From positions 1-34,741 of the forward strand of contig NZ_VMNB01000017.1 in NCBI RefSeq assembly GCF_013277515.1: a stretch of DNA of 34,741 nucleotides, given 5' to 3'. The stretch is from Streptococcus sp. k-402 (lineage in GTDB: Bacteria > Bacillota > Bacilli > Lactobacillales > Streptococcaceae). The notes under the pieces are model-generated. The model saw only the letters and a program-made list of their open reading frames with translations, did not search any database and was not told where the DNA came from. Made by a program: the position numbers and the translations under genes. Below, piece by piece: positions 9,476-18,079 of the stretch. The first letter of the stretch is position 1; each line of letters opens with the position of its first letter.

Positions 9476-9552
9476 TCATTCCTTTGTACCGTATATTATA
9501 ACTAATTCCGCTAGACAAGGAAAGAAATATGCTCATTTCTTAATTTTTTGAT

Positions 9553-9585
9553 AAAAAATCCAGCCATCTTATGATGACTGAATTT
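9553..9585 (-). terminator. Terminator of the alcohol dehydrogenase gene
   Basis: A 13-bp stem with G.U pairs (AAATTCAGTCATC / GATGGCTGGATTT on the minus strand), a 4-nt loop and a following T-run. Confidence 0.75.
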
Positions 9586-9618
9586 CTATTTGCTTATGTT
9601 CCAAAATGTTTTTACTAC

Positions 9619-10677
9619 TTAAGCTTCTGAAATATCGTTTTCGATGATGACCTTAATTGCATGGTGGTCTGCTGCTTTACTGAAGACTTCATAGGCTTTT
9701 TCAATTTCACTGAGTTTGAAATAGTGAGTTACCAATTTTTCTGGTTCAATCTTATGACTTTCAAGTGCTTTCAACAATTGTGGAGTTGTATTTGTAGATA
9801 CCAAACCAGTTGTTACATTGATGTTGCGAATCCAAAGTTTGTCCAAATCGAATTCGACTGGTTTACCATGTACACCACAGTTGGCAACTGTTCCGTCTAC
9901 ACCGATAATCTTTTGACAGAAATCAAATGTTGCAGGAATACCAACAGCTTCGATAGCAACATCCACACCACGACCATCTGTCAAATCATAAATTTCTTTA
10001 ATGGCTTTTTCAGGGTCTGAAGAATTAATCTTGTGAGTCGCACCAAATGATAGGGCAGTTTCCAAGCGGTTATCGTCTAAGTCCACCATAATCAATTTAG
10101 CTGGTGAGTAGAATTGAGCTGTCAAGAGAGCAGCTAATCCAACAGGTCCTGAACCAATAATCGCAACGCTACAACCAGGTTCTACTTTCCCTTTTAAGAC
10201 ACCAATTTCATATCCAGTAGGCAGAATGTCTGATAGCATAACCAAGGCTTCATCTGACAAGGCTTCTGGAGTGTGGTAAAGAGTGTTATCTGCATGAGGG
10301 ACACGTAGATACTCAGCCTGCATACCGTCAATCAAGTGACCGAAAATCCAGCCCCCTTCGTCTTCACAGTGGGCATAAATTCCTTTTTTACAGTAGTAGC
10401 ATTTACCACAGGCACAGACACAAGAAATCAAGACCTTGTCGCCTTTTTTGAAGTTAGAAACTCCTTCCCCAACTTCTTCAACAATCCCAATCCCTTCGTG
10501 ACCAAGAATGGTACCACTTTGGCAAGCAGGAACATCCCCTTTGATAATATGGAGGTCTGTTCCACAAATAGTGGTTTTTACGATACGCACAATAGCGTCT
10601 GTTGGCTTACGAATAACTGGTTTGTCTACATCAACAAAAGAAGCAAGTCCTGGTTTAACATAAGTATAGGCTTTCAT
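9619..10677 (-). CDS. Zinc-dependent alcohol dehydrogenase
   Basis: A 352-aa medium-chain dehydrogenase that oxidises or reduces alcohols and aldehydes with NAD(P). Probable catalytic-zinc ligands are C38, H60/E61 and D150, like the secondary alcohol dehydrogenases. A structural-zinc Cys set lies at C90, C93, C96 and C104. The Rossmann motif GSGPVG is at 175-180. The start ATG has a strong GGAGGAG site. It is monocistronic, with its own promoter and terminator. The upstream palindrome suggests control by the zinc regulator AdcR. Confidence 0.88.
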   Translation of the reverse strand: MKAYTYVKPGLASFVDVDKPVIRKPTDAIVRIVKTTICGTDLHIIKGDVPACQSGTILGHEGIGIVEEVGEGVSNFKKGDKVLISCVCACGKCYYCKKGIYAHCEDEGGWIFGHLIDGMQAEYLRVPHADNTLYHTPEALSDEALVMLSDILPTGYEIGVLKGKVEPGCSVAIIGSGPVGLAALLTAQFYSPAKLIMVDLDDNRLETALSFGATHKINSSDPEKAIKEIYDLTDGRGVDVAIEAVGIPATFDFCQKIIGVDGTVANCGVHGKPVEFDLDKLWIRNINVTTGLVSTNTTPQLLKALESHKIEPEKLVTHYFKLSEIEKAYEVFSKAADHHAIKVIIENDISEA

Positions 10678-10720
10678 AAAGCACTCCTCCGTTTTTTTTA
10701 TTTGTACTATTTATAATATA

Positions 10721-10749
10721 ATTGTAAACCTTTTCATTTGCTTGTTCAA
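10721..10749 (-). promoter_or_regulatory. Promoter of the alcohol dehydrogenase gene
   Basis: The minus strand has TTGAAC (10744-10749), a 17-bp spacer and TACAAT (10721-10726), about 45 bp before the start codon. Confidence 0.65.
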
Positions 10750-10778
10750 GATTTTTTGTGATATTTTTAACTTTTTCA

Positions 10779-10790
10779 TTTACCGGTAAA
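10779..10790. promoter_or_regulatory. AdcR-like palindrome
   Basis: A perfect 12-bp palindrome, TTTACCGGTAAA, lies about 70 bp upstream of the predicted transcription start. It differs from the AdcR consensus TTAACYRGTTAA at two symmetrical positions. AdcR is known as the zinc regulator of streptococci; regulation here is inferred. Confidence 0.5.
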
Positions 10791-10801
10791 GTAATATAGA
10801 T

Positions 10802-10832
10802 AAAAAAGCAGAAGCTAGTCTCTAACTTCTGC
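10802..10832 (-). terminator. nagA terminator
   Basis: The stem GCAGAAGTTAG / CTAGCTTCTGC on the minus strand is followed by six T. It lies just after the nagA stop. Confidence 0.8.
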
Positions 10833-10840
10833 CTTCTCTC

Positions 10841-11992
10841 TTATGCTTGATAACGTTTCACACCGTCTAGGTAGGTTGCTACCAATTCCAAATCTTTATC
10901 TAGTACGATAAAGTCAGCATCGTAGCCTTCACGGATTTGACCACAGACATCATCGATGTGAACGGATTTTGCTGGGTTGAGGCTGGCCATCATGACCGCT
11001 TCGTGTGGATTTGCAATACCCCACTCGACTACATTTCTCATACCATCTTTAAGTTTGAGGATAGAACCTGCCAAATTACCAGTAGATTTGAGACGTGCAG
11101 TTCCATTTGCTACTACAACAGGGAATTCTCCCAACATATAGTCACCGTCTTCAAGCCCACCAGCTGTCATACAGTCCGTAATAAGAGCGATGTTTTCTGT
11201 CCCCTTTTGCTTAAGTAAAATCTCACAAGCTTTTGGATCTACGTGATAACCATCACAAATCAATTCTGCGTAAGTATGTGGGAGCTCATACATAGCTCCT
11301 ACCATACCGAGTTCGCGGTGTGTTAAACCACGCATCCCATTATAGGCATGTACCCATACACTAGCTCCAGCATCAACTGCCTTCTTAGCTTGTTCAAATG
11401 TCGCATCTGAGTGTCCAAGTGCAACTGTCACACCTTCACCTGTAATAGTACGTACAAAATCTTCCACCCCATCACGTTCTGGTGCAATAGCGATCTTATT
11501 TAGCATCCCTTTTGCAGCATCCTGCCAAGAATGAAACTCCTCAACACCCGGGTCTCTCATATAAGTTGGATTTTGTGCCCCCTTAAAAGTTTCTGTGAAA
11601 TATGGACCTTCATAATAAATCCCACGAATCTTAGCACCTGTTGCTTCTTTATAATGGTTTCCAAGATTTTCAGTGACTGCAAGCAATTGCTCATAAGTGG
11701 CTGTTAAAGTTGTGGGCAAGAAACTGGTAACACCGGTACTAAGAAGTCCTTCACTCATAGTATGCAATGTACCTTCAATGTTGTTGTCCATCACATCTAC
11801 ACCTGCATATCCATGAATATGAGTATCCACAAGACCTGGTGCAATGCTATAACCAGTATAGTCAAGAACCTCTGCTCCTTCAGGAATTTGATCCACATGT
11901 TTCCCAAATTTGCCATCAACAAGTTCTAAGTACCCACCGCGACGAATGCCAAATGGATAGAAAAACTGATCCGCTTTAACGTAATTAGGCAT
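10841..11992 (-). CDS. nagA: N-acetylglucosamine-6-phosphate deacetylase
   Basis: NagA removes acetate from GlcNAc-6-P to give glucosamine-6-P, feeding amino-sugar use and cell-wall recycling. The 383-aa amidohydrolase shows the HIHG metal site (H58, H60), E128 (EGP), H194 (GHSDAT), H215 (HAYNGM) and catalytic D273. The start ATG is preceded by AAGGAGG. It is a single-gene unit with a strong promoter and a NagR-type operator. Confidence 0.95.
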   Translation of the reverse strand: MPNYVKADQFFYPFGIRRGGYLELVDGKFGKHVDQIPEGAEVLDYTGYSIAPGLVDTHIHGYAGVDVMDNNIEGTLHTMSEGLLSTGVTSFLPTTLTATYEQLLAVTENLGNHYKEATGAKIRGIYYEGPYFTETFKGAQNPTYMRDPGVEEFHSWQDAAKGMLNKIAIAPERDGVEDFVRTITGEGVTVALGHSDATFEQAKKAVDAGASVWVHAYNGMRGLTHRELGMVGAMYELPHTYAELICDGYHVDPKACEILLKQKGTENIALITDCMTAGGLEDGDYMLGEFPVVVANGTARLKSTGNLAGSILKLKDGMRNVVEWGIANPHEAVMMASLNPAKSVHIDDVCGQIREGYDADFIVLDKDLELVATYLDGVKRYQA

Positions 11993-12042
11993 AATAATGA
12001 CCTCCTTAAAAGATTACTTTTGATATTTATTATGTCAATTAC

Positions 12043-12082
12043 ATTATAAACCTTTCTGATTCATTTGTAAATGGTATAGACC
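12043..12082 (-). promoter_or_regulatory. nagA promoter and NagR-type operator
   Basis: The minus strand has TTTACA (12066-12071), a 17-bp spacer and a consensus TATAAT (12043-12048). Abutting the -35 is the palindromic GGTCTATACC (12073-12082). This resembles dre-type sites of GntR-family NagR regulators, which respond to amino-sugar phosphates. Confidence 0.7.
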
Positions 12083-12103
12083 TATTTTCTAGAGATATTT
12101 TGA

Positions 12104-12127
12104 AAGAGCTGGATTTCTCCAACTCTT
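12104..12127 (-). terminator. Terminator after the acyltransferase gene
   Basis: The inverted repeat AAGAGCTGGA / TCCAACTCTT has a 4-nt loop; the T-tract is short on the minus strand and somewhat better on the plus strand. Confidence 0.5.
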
Positions 12128-12143
12128 CTCTTTTTAATACAAG

Positions 12144-13961
12144 TTATTTTGATTTGACCGGTTTATCTTGAGCTGTTTGCAAGGCTGCAGCAATGGTATC
12201 TGCATACAATTTAGCTCCTGCTTCAATAGTGCTAGTGTCACTTCCGAAATGGACTTGGTCTGTACCTGCCCAGATTTCTGGATGTTCCTTAGCAGCTTGA
12301 TTCCAATCTGCTATCGTGATGTAAGGAGTCTTCTCTGCCAATTCTCTCATATAGGCAGCCTCCTTCTCAACGATTGCATAGGTCTCTTTTGTCTTATCCC
12401 CCTCATAAGGAGTCACCAAAACCATATGGTGGCCCTTAGGAAGATTTTTTACGATACTATCCCAGTCTTCCTTGTAATTTTCAGGATTATTTACCCCAGT
12501 CGCAATGACCACCATCTTAGGTAAAAATTTATTCTGGCTATTATTTAGCATGATTTCATTGGCAGTCTTGGTTGTTCTGCTGACCTGCGCGTTAATTTGT
12601 GCTCCAGGAAGAGCTGTCTGCAGGGCTGTATTTGCCCTTAAAGCCACTGAATCACCAATTAACATAGTACCATCAGCAATCCCCAAACTATCAGCTTCTG
12701 CTCGTTCTGCCATCACTTTTGTTTGGGCAATATTACTAGCAGCTTGCTTCAAACCATTGACAGTTAAGTCTGTCTCAAACGCTCCCACTTGTGGTGCCAA
12801 CAAAGTCACTAAGAGGACAATGAAGGCCAAGATTCCTGTACTTGTCGCAAGAATTGCGTGAATATAAGGCAGGGGACGAAGAGTTTGTAAAGTAGGTGTG
12901 TTCTTGCCTGCAATCCACGGCTCCAATACATAAAATGAAAGACTGGCGAATCCATAAGAAAAAATCAAAGTCAGTAACACAGCAAGAAGATTTGATGTCA
13001 ATTGTGAAAAAATGATATAGAAAGGCCAATGGAAAAGATAAACTGCATAGCTAGTATCTGCTAAAAAGCTGATCATCTTTGGCTCCTGTACGTTAGGAGT
13101 CTTTTCATGTAAGACACGCGCCGCCAGAATCATAGCAAGGGCTGCAAGGCTGGCAAGCAAGAAGCCCATAAGATAGGCAAAGAGATAGGTAAATTTGACA
13201 AAGAAGGTCAAAATGAGTAAGAATCCAAAACCTACTGCAAAAATCAACAGGGTCTTTCGTAAATCCCAGATTTTATCCAACTGCTTGACGATGGAAGTCG
13301 TCTGACGAACACCTACAATCGTTGCTAGGATACTTCCCAAAAAGAATGGATAGACATGAGTTAAACTGGAGAAGTAAACAGAGGAATAAGAGGTTACTAG
13401 AAAACTACCAATAAACATGGAGAAGAAGCTGATCAAGAAGGCAGCAGCTGATAAGAGAAAAACCATTCCCCTCAACTGACCATTTGATTTGGACTGTTTG
13501 GATAAGAACCAAACTGCCAATCCCCAAAGAATATAGTAGTGAACCTCAACGGCCAAGCTCCAATTATGAACAAACAAATGAGGAATGAACTGAGATTCAT
13601 AACTCCCACCTGTTAGAAGTTCATAGAAGTTAGTCATAAAGCCTAAAACACCCGCAATCTGACCCCCAATTCCAGCCACATAATCTTGTCGAACTAGAAA
13701 GGTAAAGGGCATGGTTACCAAGACCATCAAAATCACAGGTGGCACAATCCGATAAAAGCGTCTCCTAAAAAATCCAATCAAGTCAATTTCATGATTTTTA
13801 GAAAATTCTTCGATGAGTAGAGCCGTAATCAGGAAACCTGAAAATGTGAAAAAGACATCTACCCCGAAAAATCCTCCAGGAAAGATTGTCTGAAAGAAAT
13901 GATACAAGAGTACCAATAGTAAACCTGTAATCCTAATCAAGGAAAACCATTTAATGCGCAT
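12144..13961 (-). CDS. OatA-like membrane O-acyltransferase with SGNH domain
   Basis: A 605-aa protein with an acyltransferase-3 membrane domain (about 1-390, with roughly ten hydrophobic segments) fused to an extracellular SGNH esterase-like domain. The membrane domain has the R-x10-H signature (R10, H21). The SGNH domain shows GDS (436-438), TGVNN (about 488-492) and the D568-x2-H571 dyad. This is the design of OatA/Adr, which O-acetylates MurNAc in peptidoglycan and gives lysozyme resistance; another surface-glycan substrate is possible. It lies alone between tgt and nagA. Confidence 0.85.
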   Translation of the reverse strand: MRIKWFSLIRITGLLLVLLYHFFQTIFPGGFFGVDVFFTFSGFLITALLIEEFSKNHEIDLIGFFRRRFYRIVPPVILMVLVTMPFTFLVRQDYVAGIGGQIAGVLGFMTNFYELLTGGSYESQFIPHLFVHNWSLAVEVHYYILWGLAVWFLSKQSKSNGQLRGMVFLLSAAAFLISFFSMFIGSFLVTSYSSVYFSSLTHVYPFFLGSILATIVGVRQTTSIVKQLDKIWDLRKTLLIFAVGFGFLLILTFFVKFTYLFAYLMGFLLASLAALAMILAARVLHEKTPNVQEPKMISFLADTSYAVYLFHWPFYIIFSQLTSNLLAVLLTLIFSYGFASLSFYVLEPWIAGKNTPTLQTLRPLPYIHAILATSTGILAFIVLLVTLLAPQVGAFETDLTVNGLKQAASNIAQTKVMAERAEADSLGIADGTMLIGDSVALRANTALQTALPGAQINAQVSRTTKTANEIMLNNSQNKFLPKMVVIATGVNNPENYKEDWDSIVKNLPKGHHMVLVTPYEGDKTKETYAIVEKEAAYMRELAEKTPYITIADWNQAAKEHPEIWAGTDQVHFGSDTSTIEAGAKLYADTIAAALQTAQDKPVKSK

Positions 13962-14012
13962 ACGAGTTTATTCTTCCTTTCATTGTACACTTTATTCTAT
14001 CAAAAAAAGAAG

Positions 14013-14042
14013 AAAAATCCCAAGAGAAAACTTAGGATTTTT
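14013..14042 (-). terminator. tgt terminator
   Basis: The stem AAAAATCCTAAG / CTTGGGATTTTT (minus strand, one G.U pair) has a T-run. It lies between tgt and the acyltransferase gene. Confidence 0.75.
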
Positions 14043-14061
14043 AGCTTATATCTATTCCGTT

Positions 14062-15207
<1,146 letters not shown>

Positions 15208-15270
15208 TTACCTCCGAAGCTGGGAAAGACAGTCCCAGTTCATACTTTGTGCCCAAGGGCATACTGTATG

Positions 15271-15299
15271 ATTTTATCAAAAAAAGTAGGAACTGTCAC
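15271..15299 (-). promoter_or_regulatory. tgt promoter
   Basis: The minus strand has GTGACA (15294-15299), a 17-bp spacer and TAAAAT (15271-15276). Its -35 region overlaps the upstream part of the divergent DUF975-gene promoter. The roughly 60-nt leader has two small hairpins but no recognisable preQ1 riboswitch. Confidence 0.65.
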
Positions 15300-15306
15300 G
15301 AACTAT

Positions 15307-15314
15307 GGTATAAT
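15307..15314 (+). promoter_or_regulatory. Extended -10 promoter for a leaderless mRNA
   Basis: The plus strand reads TGGTATAAT (hexamer 15309-15314) with no good -35. The ATG of the next gene begins seven bases after the hexamer, exactly where transcription should start, so the transcript is predicted to have no 5' leader. Confidence 0.7.
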
Positions 15315-15320
15315 GAGAGA

Positions 15321-16178
15321 ATGAAATACCCAAAAATTGATTTAAAAACCGTTCATCTGCAATCTAGACAATTTCAGGCTGAAAATCCCCGCCTCTTTCT
15401 CGTCTATCTCTTACCTAGTATACTGGTCATCTTGTCTGGCTTCCTCAATCCCTTAGAGCGCATCAACGAGAGTGTTTTAGAACAAACCTTTTTAAGCGTT
15501 CTTGGCCATGTATTCCAAGCCTACCTTTTTCCTCTATTAGTCTCCTTTATCGGAACAATACTTCTAACCAGTTCAGTTTATACAACTCTGAAACTCATCA
15601 AGAATCCAGATACAGAACTATCCGTCAAAAATAGTCTGGCTCTATTTGACGAAGAGCACTTTTCACAAACCTTTTTGACCCTCCTTCTCAAACATTTCTA
15701 TCTCTTTTTATGGAGCATTCCTAGCTTACTCGGGATTTACTTTCTCTTTTACAGTAGCTTTTTAGCCAAGAAATTCGTTGCCCTTCACCCTGAGTTTCCC
15801 AATCTGGACCTCACGTCAATTGAAACCGAGCGTTTCCTCATGACATTTGGTCTCTACTTTCTAGCAAGTATCCTCTTGATGATTGTCGGAAATAGTCTCT
15901 ATATTCCACAATACTATGCCTATTCGCAGGTAGAATTTCTCCTCTGTGACACCCTAGACTTAGGACAAGCCAAACCAGGACAAATCCTTAAAACCAGCCG
16001 TTTCCTGATGAAAGGCTACAAATTTCAACGCTTTGTCCTAGACTTACAACTCCTTCCTTGGTATTTCCTCAATTGGATTACCTTTGGGATTGCTAGTTTC
16101 TCACTCCTCCCCTACATTCAAATCAATAAAATGATTTTTTACCGAGCAGTACTGACTCGAAAACGTCCAAAAGCTTGA
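15321..16178 (+). CDS. DUF975-type polytopic membrane protein
   Basis: A 285-aa integral membrane protein with about five or six hydrophobic segments and an N-terminal cytoplasmic stretch. It resembles the DUF975 family of Gram-positive membrane proteins; function unknown. The ATG at 15321 is chosen because a perfect extended -10 sits directly before it; a longer frame from 15189 would begin inside the tgt leader. No Shine-Dalgarno sequence precedes the start. The gene diverges from tgt. Confidence 0.75.
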   Translation: MKYPKIDLKTVHLQSRQFQAENPRLFLVYLLPSILVILSGFLNPLERINESVLEQTFLSVLGHVFQAYLFPLLVSFIGTILLTSSVYTTLKLIKNPDTELSVKNSLALFDEEHFSQTFLTLLLKHFYLFLWSIPSLLGIYFLFYSSFLAKKFVALHPEFPNLDLTSIETERFLMTFGLYFLASILLMIVGNSLYIPQYYAYSQVEFLLCDTLDLGQAKPGQILKTSRFLMKGYKFQRFVLDLQLLPWYFLNWITFGIASFSLLPYIQINKMIFYRAVLTRKRPKA

Positions 16179-16200
16179 AGGTAACCCCTCAAGCTTTTTT
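16169..16200 (+). terminator. Terminator between the DUF975 gene and pcp
   Basis: AAAAGCTTGA / TCAAGCTTTT has a 10-nt loop followed by T on the plus strand. It overlaps the stop codon of the DUF975 gene and also reads as a hairpin for pcp, which converges on it. Confidence 0.8.
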
Positions 16201-16203
16201 CTA

Positions 16204-16848
16204 TCAATGAGTTTCTCCACCTACCAACTTGAGGTCTTGATCTCCATGTTCTATCATGGCGCCGATTGCTGCTTCTATCCCTCGCCTAATATCCACTAAA
16301 CTCATAGCTGGGGTAGTCGGTCGATTCACCACCTGTTCCATCATATAAGGAATATGCATAAAACCTGCCTTAATATGTGGAAATTTCTTTTCTACCAAAT
16401 AGAGAGCCTGATACATCAAATGATTGCAGACAAAAGTCCCTGCAGTATTGGAAACAGAGGCCGGCAAGCCCTCTTTTTTTATAGCTTGAACCATCGCTTT
16501 AATCGGCAAACTACTAAAGTAGGCAGGAGCACCATCTGGACGAATAGGAAGGTCAATCGGTTGATTTCCTTCATTATCAGAAATGCGTGCATCGTCTTGA
16601 TTAATGGCCACTCGTTCAGGTGTCAAGCTGGTTCTTCCACCTGCTTGGCCGATACAAAGGACAAAGTCAGGTTGATAACGACTCATTTCTTCTTCCAATA
16701 CTTGGGCCGATTTGTGAAAGACTGTTGGCACTTCTAACCAACGGACCTCAGCACCATGGATTTCAGCTGGTAAACCTTTAACGGCCTCCAAAGCTGGATT
16801 GACCTTTTCCCCTCCGAAGGGCTCAAAACCTGTCACTAATACTTTCAT
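16204..16848 (-). CDS. pcp: Pyroglutamyl-peptidase I
   Basis: A cytoplasmic cysteine peptidase (family C15) that removes N-terminal pyroglutamate from peptides. The 214-aa protein has the catalytic triad E78 (TPERVAIN), C141 ([10 protein letters not shown]) and H165 (GFMHIPY). Its length matches the family. It stands alone with an extended -10 promoter. Confidence 0.95.
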   Translation of the reverse strand: MKVLVTGFEPFGGEKVNPALEAVKGLPAEIHGAEVRWLEVPTVFHKSAQVLEEEMSRYQPDFVLCIGQAGGRTSLTPERVAINQDDARISDNEGNQPIDLPIRPDGAPAYFSSLPIKAMVQAIKKEGLPASVSNTAGTFVCNHLMYQALYLVEKKFPHIKAGFMHIPYMMEQVVNRPTTPAMSLVDIRRGIEAAIGAMIEHGDQDLKLVGGETH

Positions 16849-16895
16849 TTCTAACTCCTCAAAACTAATTCAATGAGACTTTTTTCTTAAAAACA

Positions 16896-16904
16896 AGTAT
16901 AACA
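16896..16904 (-). promoter_or_regulatory. pcp promoter (extended -10)
   Basis: The minus strand reads TGTTATACT (hexamer 16896-16901), an extended -10, with no clear -35. Confidence 0.55.
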
Positions 16905-16925
16905 TATTTCCCTTATTCTGGAGTG

Positions 16926-16954
16926 AAAAGGACTAGCGAGACTAGTACCGCCTT
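16926..16954 (-). terminator. Probable terminator of the marR-DUF1304 operon
   Basis: ACTAG / CTAGT with a 5-nt loop, extended by AAAGG / CCTTT with a 4-nt bulge on one side. The T-tract is weak. Confidence 0.45.
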
Positions 16955-16960
16955 TCAAAT

Positions 16961-17323
16961 TTATTTAAAGAGTAAAATACTAATCAAGGCCAAAATAGCT
17001 GGTCCACCTTGCTTCAAAATAATTTTCTTATCTGCTGTTAAAGAGCCATAAGCCGCCGCCCCAATCACAAATAAAACAAAAATAGTCACAATTTCTAAAT
17101 TCTGTGAGAAATAAATCCCATACAAGAGAAAGACTCCTAGCAGAGCATTATAAATCCCTTGATTTTTAAACAATGAACTTACTGACGGACGAGCCAGTTC
17201 TTCCTTGTCCATGTTAAAGACACGACTAGTTGCATCTGATTGCGTTGCAATACTTTCCAAATAAAAAATGTAAAAATGCTCCAAAGCAACGATCGTTGCT
17301 AAAATGATTGTCATAATTGACAT
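16961..17323 (-). CDS. DUF1304 membrane protein
   Basis: A 120-aa protein with four hydrophobic segments, the first containing the characteristic LEHFYIFYLE stretch of DUF1304. Its function is unknown. It starts ten bases after the MarR-family gene, behind AAGGAGA, so the two form one operon and the regulator may control it. Confidence 0.8.
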   Translation of the reverse strand: MSIMTIILATIVALEHFYIFYLESIATQSDATSRVFNMDKEELARPSVSSLFKNQGIYNALLGVFLLYGIYFSQNLEIVTIFVLFVIGAAAYGSLTADKKIILKQGGPAILALISILLFK

Positions 17324-17333
17324 CTATTTCTCC

Positions 17334-17759
17334 TTAAATTTCTATATTTTCAATACCCAAAACCAATTTATTTAATAAACGGTTGAACTCTGTTCTCTCA
17401 GACTCTGTTAAGATACTTTCCATTGCTTCCTTAACCTTGATATGCTGCAGAGGTGGATTCATCACTAACTGCTCCTTGGCATACTTCGTAGCTTCTACCA
17501 ACACTTCCCGCTGATTTTCATGATTGCGATGACGCTCCACCAAACCCTCCTTTTCCAAAATCTTGAAATGTCGGGTCAAAGCAGCCTGATCAATCTTCAA
17601 ACGCTCCTGAACTGCCATTTGATTACAGGGAGAATTCTCCAGTAAAAACAGTAAAATCTGATACCGTGTCAAACTAATTCCAAGCCTTTTTTCAAACAAT
17701 TGCGTACTCGCTTGCTCAGACAAGCGGAGTTGATACAGCAGATCTTGAATCTCTATCAT
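17334..17759 (-). CDS. MarR-family transcriptional regulator
   Basis: A 141-aa winged-helix regulator. The helix-turn-helix lies around residues 45-70 and the wing is near RHRNHENQREV (about 97-107). MarR proteins bind palindromes as dimers and often repress their own operon. Here two TTGA-N4-TCAA palindromes lie between its promoter and start codon. The ligand is unknown. Confidence 0.85.
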   Translation of the reverse strand: MIEIQDLLYQLRLSEQASTQLFEKRLGISLTRYQILLFLLENSPCNQMAVQERLKIDQAALTRHFKILEKEGLVERHRNHENQREVLVEATKYAKEQLVMNPPLQHIKVKEAMESILTESERTEFNRLLNKLVLGIENIEI

Positions 17760-17775
17760 TTCTTCCTCTTTTCTG

Positions 17776-17830
17776 TTGATTTATCAATAATTGACTAATC
17801 AAGTATGATGCAAAGTAAAATAAATTGCAA
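17776..17830 (-). promoter_or_regulatory. marR promoter and tandem operators
   Basis: A possible promoter on the minus strand is TTGCAA (17825-17830), 17 bp, CATACT (17802-17807). Immediately downstream lie two 12-bp inverted repeats, TTGACTAATCAA (17791-17802) and TTGATTTATCAA (17776-17787), spaced 15 bp apart. They are good candidates for MarR autoregulation. Confidence 0.6.
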
Positions 17831-17884
17831 GAATGTTGCTTGAATCATTACAAGACAGAATCTTCCCATTTTCCATTCATATTG

Positions 17885-17997
17885 ATACTCAATGAAAATC
17901 AAAGAGCAAACTAGGGGGCCAGTCACAGGTTGCTCACAGCACAGCTTTGAGGTCGCAGATAAAACTGACGTGGTTTGAAAAGATTTTCGAAGAGTAT
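17885..17997 (-). repeat. BOX element, internally deleted
   Basis: This 113-bp repeat has the BOX ends: boxA start ATACTCTTCGAAAATC and boxC end TTTTCATTGAGTAT on the minus strand. boxC is nearly complete, boxB is absent, and boxA lacks its centre, the part carrying the CTACGGCAAGGCGACG stretch. BOX elements are mobile-repeat remnants of pneumococcus and close relatives. Confidence 0.85.
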
Positions 17998-18003
17998 GGC
18001 AAA

Positions 18004-18055
18004 GAAAAAAACGAACGAGAATCTCTCTCTATCACGAAAGCTAGATCTCATTCGT
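18004..18055 (-). terminator. Terminator of the LysM-protein gene
   Basis: ACGAATGAGA / TCTCGTTCGT on the minus strand forms a 10-bp stem followed by seven T. Confidence 0.7.
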
Positions 18056-18079
18056 CAAAATAATATTACAAAGTCTGGT

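Noticed and set aside
10845..10857. cre-like sequence TGATAACGTTTCA
   Set aside because: It lies in the last codons of nagA, has a mismatch in a core position, and is not near any promoter start.
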